64,000 nt of DNA from assembly GCA_030295235.1 (NCBI GenBank), contig AP026140.1:806001-870000 (forward strand), in the 5' to 3' direction. A program made the position numbers and the translations under genes. A model generated the notes under the pieces. That model saw nothing but the letters and a program-made list of their open reading frames with translations, searched no databases and was not told where the DNA came from. Origin of the DNA: Fistulifera solaris (taxonomy: Eukaryota > Bacillariophyta > Bacillariophyceae > Naviculales > Stauroneidaceae). Within the stretch, counting starts at the first letter, position 1. Every line of letters begins with the position of its first letter. Shown here in pieces: positions 1 through 9,915 of the stretch.

Positions 1-682
1 AATCCTTTTCATTCACCATAGCTTTCAATTCGGCTTCCAACTGCATCATATTTTCCACCTGCAAGGTTTCCTTGGTTTGTTGAATTTCTCGTTCCATTTC
101 CTGATTCATGACCGATCGTATCATGGCTTCGGCATTCTCGGGCACCGAATCCGGATCGTCTCGTCGTTGCTCTTCCAACAAATCCAATGTATCTTGCATC
201 ATTTCGTTATAACGACCAACAATCTTTTGTCGTTCTTGTTGAAACCAGGTCTCATCGTTTCCTTTGCCTTTTCTTGTTTTCTCTTCTTCTACTTCCTCAC
301 TCGGCTCCCCTAATATATCCGACAAACTCGGCATACCGGCAAACAAACTTTCGAATTTACTTTTTACGCGTGCCGGTGGTTCCACCGTACTCCCATCGTC
401 GACATTGATGGATTGTACCATGGGTGATGAATTTGTAGAAGAAATCCATTCGCGCAAACGATCCCTTTTCCGTTTGCGATCTTCGCGACTCGTTCGAAGA
501 ATATCGAGCAAATTTGGTGGTTCATCATCGCTTTTGCTGGCGTAGTGTCGTGTCGAACGGGGAGAGATGTGAGAGCGCAGTGAAGGGACGCTGAATCCCT
601 GCGCCGAATAATAATAACACGATAGGAAAGCGAGTAGGTACGCGACGACGACGCGCGGGTTGTTGGCGGGGAAAAAGTACAT
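1..682 (-). CDS. Plastid-signal protein, C-terminus cut by window edge
   Basis: An open frame runs from an ATG at 682 off the left edge of the window (about 227 residues seen). The first 30 residues hold a hydrophobic stretch rich in L, Y and C followed by SAQGFSVPS, a diatom-type bipartite plastid signal with phenylalanine just after the cleavage point. The rest is charged and probably helical: an Arg/Lys/Glu block near residues 70-85, an acidic stretch near 135-145 and a Glu/Gln/Met-rich segment near 195-227 likely to form a coiled coil. No catalytic motif or known family is visible. Plastid import is inferred from the signal. The frame is intact over the visible part. Confidence 0.6.
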   Translation of the reverse strand, partial: MYFFPANNPRVVVAYLLAFLSCYYYSAQGFSVPSLRSHISPRSTRHYASKSDDEPPNLLDILRTSREDRKRKRDRLREWISSTNSSPMVQSINVDDGSTVEPPARVKSKFESLFAGMPSLSDILGEPSEEVEEEKTRKGKGNDETWFQQERQKIVGRYNEMMQDTLDLLEEQRRDDPDSVPENAEAMIRSVMNQEMEREIQQTKETLQVENMMQLEAELKAMVNEKD

Positions 683-1050
683 CGTGTTTCAGCCAATTCT
701 CTGTCTTGACGCGATTCTTGATGTATTTAACTCGAAAGAATTTGTAATTTATTTTCAAATAAAGCATTGAATAGAATAATGTTCTCTTGCGTTTCGATTT
801 GCTGCTCTTTTTCGCGGCGATGATGACACGCAACGCCGCGTCTTCGCGAAGCGTTCGAAAATTGTCGTATGTAGAAGCAGGTACTTGTGAACAGGAATCA
901 AATCGAGACCCGAAATGGAAAATCGCTAACCTTAACGAAGCATTAGAATAATACGGAGTAAAATGCGCGACACACAAAAAAAAAAAAACAGAGAAATGAT
1001 ATAGGCACGCCGTAAACCTTATCATAATCAAATAAGATAAACATTACAAA
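683..1050. other. Intergenic, divergent promoter region
   Basis: AT-rich stretch between the divergent starts at 682 and 1051, with an A12 run near 977. No RNA gene or convincing coding sequence is visible. Confidence 0.5.
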
Positions 1051-1632
1051 ATGAATTCTATGCCCAGGGTCTACGCCCCCATTTCGTCTCGGAATGATAG
1101 AATCATATCATTACTTTCTGCTGTTTTGATGCGAAAACTGAGCACGACGCGAGACATTTCTTCTTGGGAAATTGGTACTACCACCGTAGCTATTGTTTTA
1201 TTTTCCAGCAGTATCACGTTTCGGCAGTACCTGACTCAATTCACACGCCATACGTGTCTCCATTTGTTTGTGATCGATGTCACAACGACGAAAATGGCAG
1301 TCCGAGAACAACTGGAATCTCTTCAGAAATTGCTCGATCCGAGTATTCCCCTCTTTCTCGTTGCGGACGGTGATGTTCCTGACTCAACAAGTTTCTTGTT
1401 CAATTCGCGTGTTGCGACACATACCATTCACTTGTTCCCGTCTCGAATTCCGGCATCCGCAGAATCTCAATTGGTTTTGTTGACGGACGAGCATCACATC
1501 CAAGCCTTGTTTCCCGAGACAATTTTTGCGGTTGTTCCCGCCGAAGCCAAGACGAATGATGTGTGGAAGTGTCGCTTGATATTGAAATATATTCAGGCTA
1601 TTTTGCATGTGCAGCAGCGCTCTCGACTGTGA
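1051..1632 (+). CDS. Hypothetical protein, 193 residues
   Basis: Uninterrupted frame from ATG 1051 to TGA 1632. The protein has a basic N-terminus (residues 1-35), a hydrophobic patch near 44-60 and a mixed C-terminal half in which short hydrophobic strands (PLFLVADG, SQLVLLTDE, TIFAVVPA) alternate with charged loops, suggesting a small alpha/beta fold. A second Met near residue 82 could be the true start of that folded part. I do not recognise a family. Codon use resembles neighbouring genes, which is the main support. Confidence 0.45.
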   Translation: MNSMPRVYAPISSRNDRIISLLSAVLMRKLSTTRDISSWEIGTTTVAIVLFSSSITFRQYLTQFTRHTCLHLFVIDVTTTKMAVREQLESLQKLLDPSIPLFLVADGDVPDSTSFLFNSRVATHTIHLFPSRIPASAESQLVLLTDEHHIQALFPETIFAVVPAEAKTNDVWKCRLILKYIQAILHVQQRSRL

Positions 1633-2047
1633 TGTAAGTGATTGTAATTCGTCTTTACAGATAATATAACGACCTCAACACCACTACTTGATCCAAATAG
1701 AATTATTCATCCCCCTGTATCGCAAACATTACAGGTTCAAAACGCCAATTATTAACGATTCCTCGACAGTCGAAAGTGAATGCTTTTCGAAGACGACTTA
1801 GAAAGTTCAGGCTGACCGGTTCGACATAGCTTCGAAGCGATGACCTTCAATTTTCAACCCTATAAGCTGCTTATTCTTATCCTGCGATAGAACCTGAACC
1901 CTATAATATAACAACCAATTTGTCGATCTCCTTTTTCAAATGGACGCAAGAACATGACCAGGTATAATAAAAGCTGCACCGCATGCGCTTTTCCTTTCTT
2001 CCATAATACTACTTCTCTTCATCATTTTTCCAGCATTGAAGGACTCT
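1633..2047. other. Intergenic
   Basis: Between two plus-strand genes. AT-rich with no visible RNA gene; presumably 3' UTR of one gene and promoter of the next. Confidence 0.5.
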
Positions 2048-3676
2048 ATGGCAATCACTACAGCTGCACAACAGTCGAATGCGGCACAACCTTGTCACAT
2101 CTGTCGCACCCTTTGTCAGCAACGATGTCAGCGTTGTCGTAGCACGTATTATTGTTCGATCGAATGTCAGAAAAAAGACTGGAAGAAGCATCGCAAAGTA
2201 TGTAAGCAAGAGCAAGCGGTGGAGGCTTGGAAGGAACTCTGTCAAATTGTAGCGTCCTCGACGGCCGCCGAAGCGAACCGAGGGTTTCATCAAGCTCGTG
2301 ACGAACTCATCCAGCAACAACAAATCGAAAAAGATGAACCCAGACAAAAGACACAAAGGCAAGAGCGATCACACTCTCAAACTCCTGCTTCTCCCGATGA
2401 AACCAAGTCCGCTGAAAGCAGCTTACCACGATATCAAGGGAAACTTTCGTATTCGATTGAAAAAATGCCCAATTTATTCATGTATCAAGTCATCGTTTCC
2501 ATTCCGATCACACATCCGTTTACTGCCGATTCTTGTCGAACCGAGATCGTGGGAGGAAGTATCCTTACTGTACAGCTTTCATCGTCGGAGCCGATTGTGC
2601 AAATTTCGTTCCCTCATCCGAAGCTGTCCATGGTAGGACAGGCTCGTGCCGTGGATCTCGTGGATGACAATCACCGCGCATTGTATATTCGACTCGTCGA
2701 TACGGATCAGAGTATGGATTCGACAGCACGGGACCGACTTTTCGTACCAGCAAACGATGCATCGAAGGTATCCTGCCGTTCGTGTCGGCAACGACTCTTT
2801 CCTGAAAACACGATTCACAACGTCCTGTGGATGCCATCGAGTCGATGGGAAGACATGGCCGATTACTTAACTTGTTTGGATCCGACCAACACCGCGGTGG
2901 AGACATTGTCGTCACCGATGGGCGTCGGAAAACGACACCACATCTTACAAGATACCACAACGTTGGTTGTGCATGTGGAGGATGTGCTGGATACGTCCGT
3001 ATGTGTCTTGGCGGTTCCCGGATACGGGCAAGAAGATACTATGGAAGAAAGCAATACACAGAATACTTGGATGCAAACGCGGATTGGCGCCACATTGACT
3101 TGTAGTCAATGTTCCGATGTCATAGGAGAAGCCTCCAATGTGGATACATTTCGTTTCTTCCATCACAAATTGTGTTGCAATGAACAGCCCGTATCGACGT
3201 TGAGTACCTTTCTCGCCACGGAAATGGTCCGGCACGCCGAAACACAGGCAGTGTACTCCTTTGGCATTGTGCACCCAACGCATCGCCTGTTGCTGTTGCA
3301 ACTGGTCAGTTGGGAATCCGAAGTGGCGTACAGTCACGAGAGTCTCGTCGATTCCCAAGAATTACATGAATTGCAATGGCGCAAGGTGGCCAAGATAATG
3401 TTTTATGAGACGATCGAAGCGGAGTTAGCCGTGACCAGTCCTCGTTTGCTGTGGCAAACCGATTGGTGCTGTGATCCTGTCACGAACAGCATGCCAAATA
3501 ATAATACGAACATCATCAAATTATATTTGAATGCAACGGAGTGGACGAAATTAAAAGACGAATTGACCGAATTATCGCTGAAACAAGTGCGCGAAATTGC
3601 CGATGCTACCGTTGTTGCCAAAACAGGAACCGCACCATCGAAGGACGTGCGTCTGGCTACCGTATTACGCAATTAA
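2048..3676 (+). CDS. UBE3D-like: MYND zinc finger + UBE3D-type (HECT_2) ubiquitin ligase-like protein
   Basis: Predicted 542 residues from ATG 2048; the upstream in-frame TTG at 2036 is not a likely start. Residues about 16-52 form a MYND finger (CHIC, CQRC, YYCSIECQ, HRKVC). The remainder matches the E3D/HECT_2 pattern: a CRSC pair, then LPS-like MPSSRWEDMADYLTC, a VHVEDVL strand, a second CSQCSDVIGE pair and an FFHHKL strand. UBE3D proteins bind E2 enzymes and are reported to ubiquitinate cyclins in animals. A MYND finger in front of this domain is unusual to my knowledge; MYND fingers bind proline-rich peptides and could recruit substrate. The frame is intact. The stop lies only 21 bases from the stop of the convergent Grx gene. 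Confidence 0.75.
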   Translation: MAITTAAQQSNAAQPCHICRTLCQQRCQRCRSTYYCSIECQKKDWKKHRKVCKQEQAVEAWKELCQIVASSTAAEANRGFHQARDELIQQQQIEKDEPRQKTQRQERSHSQTPASPDETKSAESSLPRYQGKLSYSIEKMPNLFMYQVIVSIPITHPFTADSCRTEIVGGSILTVQLSSSEPIVQISFPHPKLSMVGQARAVDLVDDNHRALYIRLVDTDQSMDSTARDRLFVPANDASKVSCRSCRQRLFPENTIHNVLWMPSSRWEDMADYLTCLDPTNTAVETLSSPMGVGKRHHILQDTTTLVVHVEDVLDTSVCVLAVPGYGQEDTMEESNTQNTWMQTRIGATLTCSQCSDVIGEASNVDTFRFFHHKLCCNEQPVSTLSTFLATEMVRHAETQAVYSFGIVHPTHRLLLLQLVSWESEVAYSHESLVDSQELHELQWRKVAKIMFYETIEAELAVTSPRLLWQTDWCCDPVTNSMPNNNTNIIKLYLNATEWTKLKDELTELSLKQVREIADATVVAKTGTAPSKDVRLATVLRN

Positions 3677-3697
3677 ACATATCCTTCTATAATTTTG

Positions 3698-4257
3698 TTA
3701 CTTTTGTTCTTGCAGCAATTCTTTCAACTCACCCGACTCGTGCATACCCAAGACAATATCACATCCTCCAATAAACTCCCCATTGACTGGATACAACAAA
3801 AGTGAGTTCATCATCGTTATGAAGATGTAATAACAACTACAGTAGGGGACGTACCGTACAATTGAGGTATCGTCGGCCAATCACTGTAAATCTTGATGCC
3901 TTCTCGAATGGAGGGATAATCCAAAACATTGACCGAGGAAAAATCCACACCTTCCGCTTTGAGTGCGGCGACCACTTGCGCACTGAACCCACACATGGGA
4001 GTGGACGGTGTGCCTTTCATATACAACATGACCGGATTTTCTTTCACATGTTGTGCAATCATTTGTTGCACATCATCATCGGCTTTGATGTGTTTGCGTT
4101 GGGGGGCAAAATCGTTGTGGGAGTCGCTTTGCCAGATACGGGGAGTCGTATGATACGATTTTGCCGCCGGGACAGCCATGACTCGCACAGTACTCGAACG
4201 AAAGAGTCCTTGTTCGAGACGATAGATGAGACTACGAGGAATTGATTTCGTGAACAT
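3698..4257 (-). CDS. GRX5: Monothiol glutaredoxin, mitochondrial Grx5 type (one intron)
   Basis: Join of exon 4257-3855 and exon 3786-3698, with a 68-base GT-AG intron at 3787-3854; 163 residues. Grx5 proteins hold a [2Fe-2S] cluster with glutathione and pass it to apoproteins in mitochondria. Visible signatures are the active site TPMCGFS, the cis-proline segment WPTIPQLY and GGCDIV, which is completed only after splicing. The N-terminus (residues 1-45, rich in R/S with few acids) looks like a mitochondrial presequence, so ATG 4257 is preferred over a longer in-frame start near 4404. Divergent from the Mpv17 gene. Confidence 0.9.
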
Positions 4258-4554
4258 TGTTGATGATTTGAGTTCGTAAGATGTTAAAAGGTATAACAAC
4301 AACAACGAGGACCGCAACAATAAATACGGAGATAAAAATGCGCGAATTTTGCCGTGATGTGTAAGATCGTCGGAGAGCAGGACCGGCGAACGGACGAACT
4401 TCAACAGAAGACGTCACACTGACGTCTTGTGAAATCGTAGCGGTAATCGATATATACCACGACATAATACTTCCGACGAACGACAGAAAAACTTTGTCGA
4501 CTTTTTTGCTTTCACCGCTGCGACGTATGGCCTGCAAGGTTACTATCGATCCAA

Positions 4555-5487
4555 ATGTACGTGGATACCCGAATTCCGGCACGTGACCACGTGGGCTTCC
4601 CAAACATCAAACAAAGCGCAGCTTCAAGAAAAACACGGCGCAGATTGAAAAATGCTCTTCTCGTTTTTGCGTCGTTGCCGCAAAAGTCGACCATGATTAT
4701 CTTTCGCCGCGGCGTCCTGCATTGCCGAGCTAAATATTTCAAGACGACGGCATCATGTCATCCTCGAAGAACGCTGGAAGAGATGCTTTTGGGCTTTCGT
4801 ACACAAACGACTGTGACGACTTCTTCCTCCTCCTCGAGGACACTTTTCGTATCCTCGTCGTCCCCATTGCAGCGCGTCTGGAAGGTTTACTCCGAATCCC
4901 TACATGAACATCCTCTTTTTACGAAAGCTATCATGGCAGCAGCTATTTTCTTTGTTTCGGATACAGCATCCCAATATATTACAAGAAAAGACAAGAATTC
5001 GTTTGATTGGAGTCTCTCCCGAGCGCTTTCCGGTTCCACGTTCGGTATCATAGCGACCGTCGGTTTGCACTACTGGTGGGGACTCCTGGAAGCGGTCGTT
5101 AAGAAACGACTGCCTCTGTCGACCCACCGACTCGCCAACACGGCCACCAAAGTATTGTTGGACCAATCGATCAAGGCGCCCCTTTATATTTACACCTATT
5201 TTGTATTGACCAAATTTTTGAACGAACAAATGGATGGAACGTCCGATTGGCAGAAATCGTGGCGAGAAGCGAATGCCAATGCCGCGGAAATGTTGCCTTC
5301 TACCATGTTGCAGCACTGGAAGGTGTGGATTCCGGTTCATTCGTTTAATTTTTACTTTGTCCCCTTGCACCATCGGGTGTTGGTGCAGAACAGTATTTTG
5401 GTGTTTTGGAGTGGGTACCTCAGTTATCTTAACCATCAAAAGATCAGCATGTCGTTGCAACAGACGAGCAGCTTGACGGCAAGGTAA
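4555..5487 (+). CDS. Mpv17/PMP22 family membrane protein
   Basis: 310 residues from ATG 4555; a second ATG at 4693 begins an Arg-rich, mitochondrial-type leader and may be the real start. The C-terminal half carries the family signature HWKVWIPVHSFNFYF followed by VPLHHRVLVQNS and WSGYLSYL. About four membrane segments lie between residues 120 and 295. Mpv17, PXMP2 and Sym1 proteins are small channels of the inner mitochondrial or peroxisomal membrane. The frame is intact. The gene shares a promoter region of about 300-430 bases with divergent Grx5, so both may serve the mitochondrion. Confidence 0.85.
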   Translation: MYVDTRIPARDHVGFPNIKQSAASRKTRRRLKNALLVFASLPQKSTMIIFRRGVLHCRAKYFKTTASCHPRRTLEEMLLGFRTQTTVTTSSSSSRTLFVSSSSPLQRVWKVYSESLHEHPLFTKAIMAAAIFFVSDTASQYITRKDKNSFDWSLSRALSGSTFGIIATVGLHYWWGLLEAVVKKRLPLSTHRLANTATKVLLDQSIKAPLYIYTYFVLTKFLNEQMDGTSDWQKSWREANANAAEMLPSTMLQHWKVWIPVHSFNFYFVPLHHRVLVQNSILVFWSGYLSYLNHQKISMSLQQTSSLTAR

Positions 5488-5788
5488 CACGTCGCGCCAC
5501 GCCACTTCACGAGAAATGCGAGTTATGAGCACCAATGGAGGGAATACGAGGCCGCCGTTTTTATTCAGAATTTTGCTACGCGGCGCCTCTTGAATCGTAC
5601 GTAGTATCAAATAGTATAACCTAGTATTGTATTTCTTATTGAATATCCATGTGAGAAAATTACGAGCAGAGGTAAGAGTGAGAGCTGTGTACTAGTGTCA
5701 CTGAAAAGGCTGGTGACAGCGACTACCTAGTATTTCTTTAAAATATTCATAGCCACATGATTCAACTTATGTTTTTCAATCAAATAAA
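5488..5788. other. Intergenic
   Basis: Space between two convergent genes. AT-rich, nothing recognised. Confidence 0.5.
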
Positions 5789-7278
5789 CTATTTCGTAAC
5801 AATAATTTGTCGAGGCCCCGTCATGACATCGGTAGCCTGATGAACAGCGTAATCCCCGTAAAAGGGAAAGTCACCCGCACGATAAACTTGAACAAAATAG
5901 TTAAGCTTCGTTTTGCCCATGTCATCAATATCCATCGCCTCCAGTGCCGTCTTGACGTCGGCGGGGGTGGCTTGCACCGGCTGGTCGGACACACCCGCCA
6001 ACTTGCCGCCCAAAACCGTCACTGGAGCACCCGCCGCTGTGGCTTGGGCTATCACACTACGGGCGGCACCCAACGAAGCCTTTTGATGAGCAGTCAAAAG
6101 TGCAAGGCCTCGGCTTTTTCGCGGATGGTCTTGGCGGCGGCCACAGCTTCCGCGGCCTTTTGCAAATCCGGAGTGACCGCGACAATCGCTCCGAGGATGG
6201 GACCTCCTGCCGTGGGAGCCGTGCCTTCGGGGAAGAATTGCTTCAACACAGAGAATGCGTAGGGAAAGTCAGCGCCAGCGCCTGGGTACGTCGCGTGGTT
6301 GAGTTTTCCTGGCTCCATAAGTTGCTGCTGAACAATATGGGGAGCCGAAAATGGGGTGTCATCTCCGCTAATCACACCTGTTGTCTGCTCCCAGAACTTT
6401 CGGCGGAAAATTTCGTATTGCTCGACCGTAAACAAGGCATCCAACTTGGCCTTGTCGACCGGGGGGAGCGCCAGGGGGAATTGCTCCAAGTAAGCAGCCA
6501 TGTTCTCTTCCCAAAATTGGTGATCCTTCTCCATGTATTTAAAATCCAAGTGCTTCTCCGAGACAGCAGCCGGTCTTGTATCGGGATACGCCTCACATTG
6601 ATCCGCAAAGTTTTTCTTGAAATCGGACAAGTATGTATCAGCGGAAGGCGCCTTTTCCGTTCCATCTTTACCGGTAGAGATGCCCTCTACTAGTTCCGCA
6701 AACAGTTTCTTTGATAGCGCGTACTCTTCTGGAACCGCGGTTCCAGGTTCCGCAATCATTCCTTTCAGGCACTCCATAAAATCATCATTTCCGGACTGTT
6801 CCGAACTAACAACCGCCACAACCGCATGTCCATCGGCGGAAGCAACCTGTGCTGCGGCAAGAGCCGACGCTTCTCCGGCTCCATAAATCAGAATCGTTCC
6901 TTTCTTTGCTTTTGATTTTTCGACAATGGTGCGAATAGCGGCGCAGCCTTTCCGCGGCAGGACGGAGCAACGCCAAATATTCCAAAGGAATGCCTTCCGC
7001 CGCTCCGAGATCTCCATAAATACCGTGCACCACCGTTCCATTCGGACTCAGGGCCGCCGAATCGAGCGCCGAAACTTGCTTTTGGCCACATCAATACAAT
7101 GTGCCGATGTCACCGGTCCTCGTTCCGGATCACGAGCGGCGGGTTCGGCCGTGGTATTGTAAATCGGTAGCGCTTCGTAGACTTCTGGCGCCAAGAGACT
7201 GATGTCCTTTGTTTTACGGCGGGTGGCAAAACTGCGCGCCGTGATCGCACGCCGGGGAGCCAAACGACTAAGCATCAT
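5789..7278 (-). CDS. Mitochondrial-type protein with Rossmann/MDR-like middle, three frameshifts
   Basis: Four frame segments read as one protein of about 496 residues. The leader MMLSRLAPRRAITARSF is a typical mitochondrial presequence. A segment with GTVVHGIYGDLG and PLEYLALLRPAAE, then KGTILIYGAGEASALAAAQ, resembles the nucleotide-binding part of medium-chain dehydrogenase/enoyl reductases. The C-terminal third is Ala-rich and not recognised. Breaks: a base missing from the run at 7080-7083, one extra at 6949-6951, and one missing from 6096-6099, all in A/T runs. Frames change 0 to +1, back to 0, then +1, so the middle break largely compensates the first. Sequencing error seems likelier than decay because codons between breaks are clean. 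The MDR assignment is weak; a respiratory-complex accessory protein is another possibility. Confidence 0.55.
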
Positions 7279-7558
7279 AACTGCGTTGTCTGCAATGAAT
7301 CAAATTGAATTTCGCTTTTCTTTCAGGAATGTACCTTTATTAACAACAACTTTTATTTGCTTTTGTAGTTTGTCGCGATGATCGCTATCGTGACGCTGCG
7401 TGCTCCAACGACGTACGGACACAGCCTTACGTGAGATGATGACGTGTGACCCAGGAGTCATTAATCATGAATAAAACACAAATTTCTAGACGACCTCTTG
7501 AGTTATGAATATGAACCGTTCTTCTAGATCATCATTATCTAAGAAATTATACTATGCA

Positions 7559-9349
7559 CTACTTCTTTCTAACAAAAAAGTATTCAATGCCCTTTGTTTT
7601 GTTCCTCTTTTTCCCCAGAGTCTGCAAGCGTTCAGAAGCTTGTAACAGGCGATTTTCGCGGTCAAAATCGGCCTGCAACTTTTCTGCCAAAATACGGTCA
7701 GCGTCTTCGTCTTCCTGTTTGGGTGTTATTGTATCACCGCTGATGATGCAACCCAAATTCAAATCCGCCTGTTTCCGCTTCTTCGAAAGATTCTCCCTAT
7801 CTTGACCACCCCTCTGAACGAAAGCATCCATGCACGAAGCAATAGTTATGAAATCGGACGCCGCAATTCCCAAGCGATCAATATTCGAATTGCTTTCCTT
7901 ACAATGCTGTAACAATTTGGATTGTATGTCGTGCACTAAGTGTCGCACTTTGGCATCCGTTTCCAGCCGCTGCGGAGGAAAGGAAGTGCGGAAGCTCTTG
8001 TTTTGATACAACAACTTGCGTTTGTCAAAGCGATCCGCGTTGGCATGAATTTTAACAGTAGGATGATAATGAATGGTACAGACGCGTGGGTATCGATTGT
8101 TGCGATGCGCGTCTTTTTCAATGCGAGTAACAATGTCTCGCGCCAACAATTCAATCCAAGATGTCGTATCGCTAACGGGACAAGCCGTAAAGGATTTGAA
8201 CGTTGTGATTGTTTTCGTGAGTGCGCCAGTGTTCTTTGCCTCGACAGGTTGCGGATCGATCCCTCGTGCCACATCATAGACCCACCGTGCCGTTGGTTCA
8301 TCACCATGAAATCCTTCTACAAGTTGTGGCATTGACAAGTATTTGGCAATGGAAGCAACTGTTGTCGGTACATCTTGTGGCAATAGCGATTGAACAGCAG
8401 CGCCGACTTTGCCTCCCAGATTTCGACATTTTCGTATTTGTGTCTGTTCGAGCAGGTACTCGACGTATTCTGGCAGCAACAAAGCCTGACCGTTGGGTTT
8501 CCCGTAACCGGCCGATAACTTGGCCAATGTCTTGTTCACGCTAATACCACAGCTCATTGTAAAGGAGAGCGTGTTTCGTACGTATTGACGTAACTGATGT
8601 GCTAGCAAGCAGGCTCGTCGAAAGACCACACCATTCCACGGGACACTTTCCTCGCCCTCCGGTCGAATAAGATGTGTTGTTTGCAAAATACTGTTCTCCT
8701 CGAGAAGATCTTGGCGTGCATTCCAGTAGTCTTCGTTTTTGTTCACGGCATCGGTGACATCTAAAAAGAATTCATCAATGGAAGCTCGCTCTAACATGAT
8801 TTTGACGTTGGTGTCATCCATTTGTGCCTTTTCCGTCTCCAAGAACTCATGGACCGTTTCGAATATTTTCGCCGACGCGATGCGGTAACATTCAATACTT
8901 GCTTTTCCTTCGGCAGCGAAGCGGCGGACCCCCAAGTCCCGTTTTCGTGCTTCCTCTTGTTGCTCTTTCGACAATTTGTATAGCGAGTCGTATTCTTCTT
9001 GCAACGTTTCTGTCAGGCTCGTAGTAGTAGTAGCGGTGGTCGTGTCTACGGGCAATAACGGGACGTGTACGGCGTAGCATTCGCCACCCGACTTGTCCCG
9101 AATAGATTCCCATCCATCATTGCGCGCAATAGAAAACAGATTTCTTGCCGGATACGTCACCGCCAAGGCCGAATTGAACTGCAGCAATGCCAACGGTGTC
9201 GTCGTCACATCAAAACCCAACCGCACGCATTCACATTGCGCATAAAAACAATCCAAATCTAGCAACAAAATGACGCGCTGATGGTGTTGTTTGTTGTTGC
9301 TAGGAAAGGCAGAAAGCATGCTTGTGACAAACGACGACTCGAACAGCAA
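7559..9349 (-). CDS. POLH: DNA polymerase eta (Y-family translesion polymerase)
   Basis: 596 residues, one intact exon. Y-family motifs appear in order: the metal-binding DLDCFYAQ (31-38), TYPARNLF (65-72), the second acidic motif ASIDEFFLDVT (189-199), and the helix-hairpin segment SCGISVNKTLAKLSAGYGKPN. A little-finger domain follows. This enzyme inserts bases opposite UV-induced cyclobutane dimers. No C-terminal UBZ zinc finger is visible. The last residues, TKGIEYFFVRKK, look like a PCNA-interacting box without the usual first Gln. An inserted Thr-rich loop lies near residues 103-115. XPC, another UV-damage protein, is encoded about 2 kb away. Confidence 0.9.
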   Translation of the reverse strand: MLFESSFVTSMLSAFPSNNKQHHQRVILLLDLDCFYAQCECVRLGFDVTTTPLALLQFNSALAVTYPARNLFSIARNDGWESIRDKSGGECYAVHVPLLPVDTTTATTTTSLTETLQEEYDSLYKLSKEQQEEARKRDLGVRRFAAEGKASIECYRIASAKIFETVHEFLETEKAQMDDTNVKIMLERASIDEFFLDVTDAVNKNEDYWNARQDLLEENSILQTTHLIRPEGEESVPWNGVVFRRACLLAHQLRQYVRNTLSFTMSCGISVNKTLAKLSAGYGKPNGQALLLPEYVEYLLEQTQIRKCRNLGGKVGAAVQSLLPQDVPTTVASIAKYLSMPQLVEGFHGDEPTARWVYDVARGIDPQPVEAKNTGALTKTITTFKSFTACPVSDTTSWIELLARDIVTRIEKDAHRNNRYPRVCTIHYHPTVKIHANADRFDKRKLLYQNKSFRTSFPPQRLETDAKVRHLVHDIQSKLLQHCKESNSNIDRLGIAASDFITIASCMDAFVQRGGQDRENLSKKRKQADLNLGCIISGDTITPKQEDEDADRILAEKLQADFDRENRLLQASERLQTLGKKRNKTKGIEYFFVRKK

Positions 9350-9639
9350 TGCCGTCGTGAAAAGCCTACTTGTGTTCTACTAGCAAGTTTTCCACCCGTT
9401 CCTCTTAAAGCTTACCGCGCTGTAAACTTGTTTTATGATGTTTAGAAGCGCGTGACAGCATCACAAAATAGATGCGTTGACAAACTTTTTGCTGATAAAT
9501 ATTTTATAAAAAAGCGAAAAGAAAAATATGCTGCCAAACGAAAAGTAAATATAAGCTATGTTTTTCATTATTTTCTGCTGAGGAGGAGTCGTCAGTCACG
9601 AGAAAGTCGTGGGTTGAAGAAAAACAAAAAACAAAAAGA

Positions 9640-9712
9640 TGGAGAATGGGGAAATCGAATCCCCGACCTATTGTATGCGAAACAATCGCTCTACCAACTG
9701 AGCTAATTCCCC
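9640..9712 (-). tRNA. tRNA-Ala (anticodon CGC)
   Basis: A 73-base cloverleaf without intron. The acceptor stem GGGGAAT pairs with ATTCTCC; the D arm is GCTC/GAGC, the anticodon stem ATTGT/ACAAT has loop TTCGCAT (anticodon CGC), and the T stem GGGGA/TCCCC has loop TTCGATT. Pair 3:70 is G:U, the hallmark identity element of alanine tRNAs, and the discriminator base is A. A run of T follows the 3' end as a Pol III terminator. It decodes GCG. Confidence 0.96.
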
Positions 9713-9915
9713 ATTTCCTAGATTTGGCAATTTTATAATTAATAAATCTGTTTTTGAATATTTGCACGTTTTTTTTACAAAATTCCATTGTGAACGTGAT
9801 TCTAAGGGTAGCTTAGGATGTAGTTTAGGTTAAGTGTGAGCTATATAGAAAATATTACTCGGTAGTCTCAGAATTCCCCAGGGAAACCAATGTCGCTTCC
9901 ATTGAGGAACCCCCT

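Noticed and set aside
525-1031. 168-residue minus-strand frame
   Set aside because: Overlaps the start of the plastid-signal protein in another frame and includes AT-rich upstream DNA.
4900-5610. 236-residue frame on the minus strand
   Set aside because: Antisense to the Mpv17 gene; no recognisable motif and arginine-rich in the manner of mirror frames.
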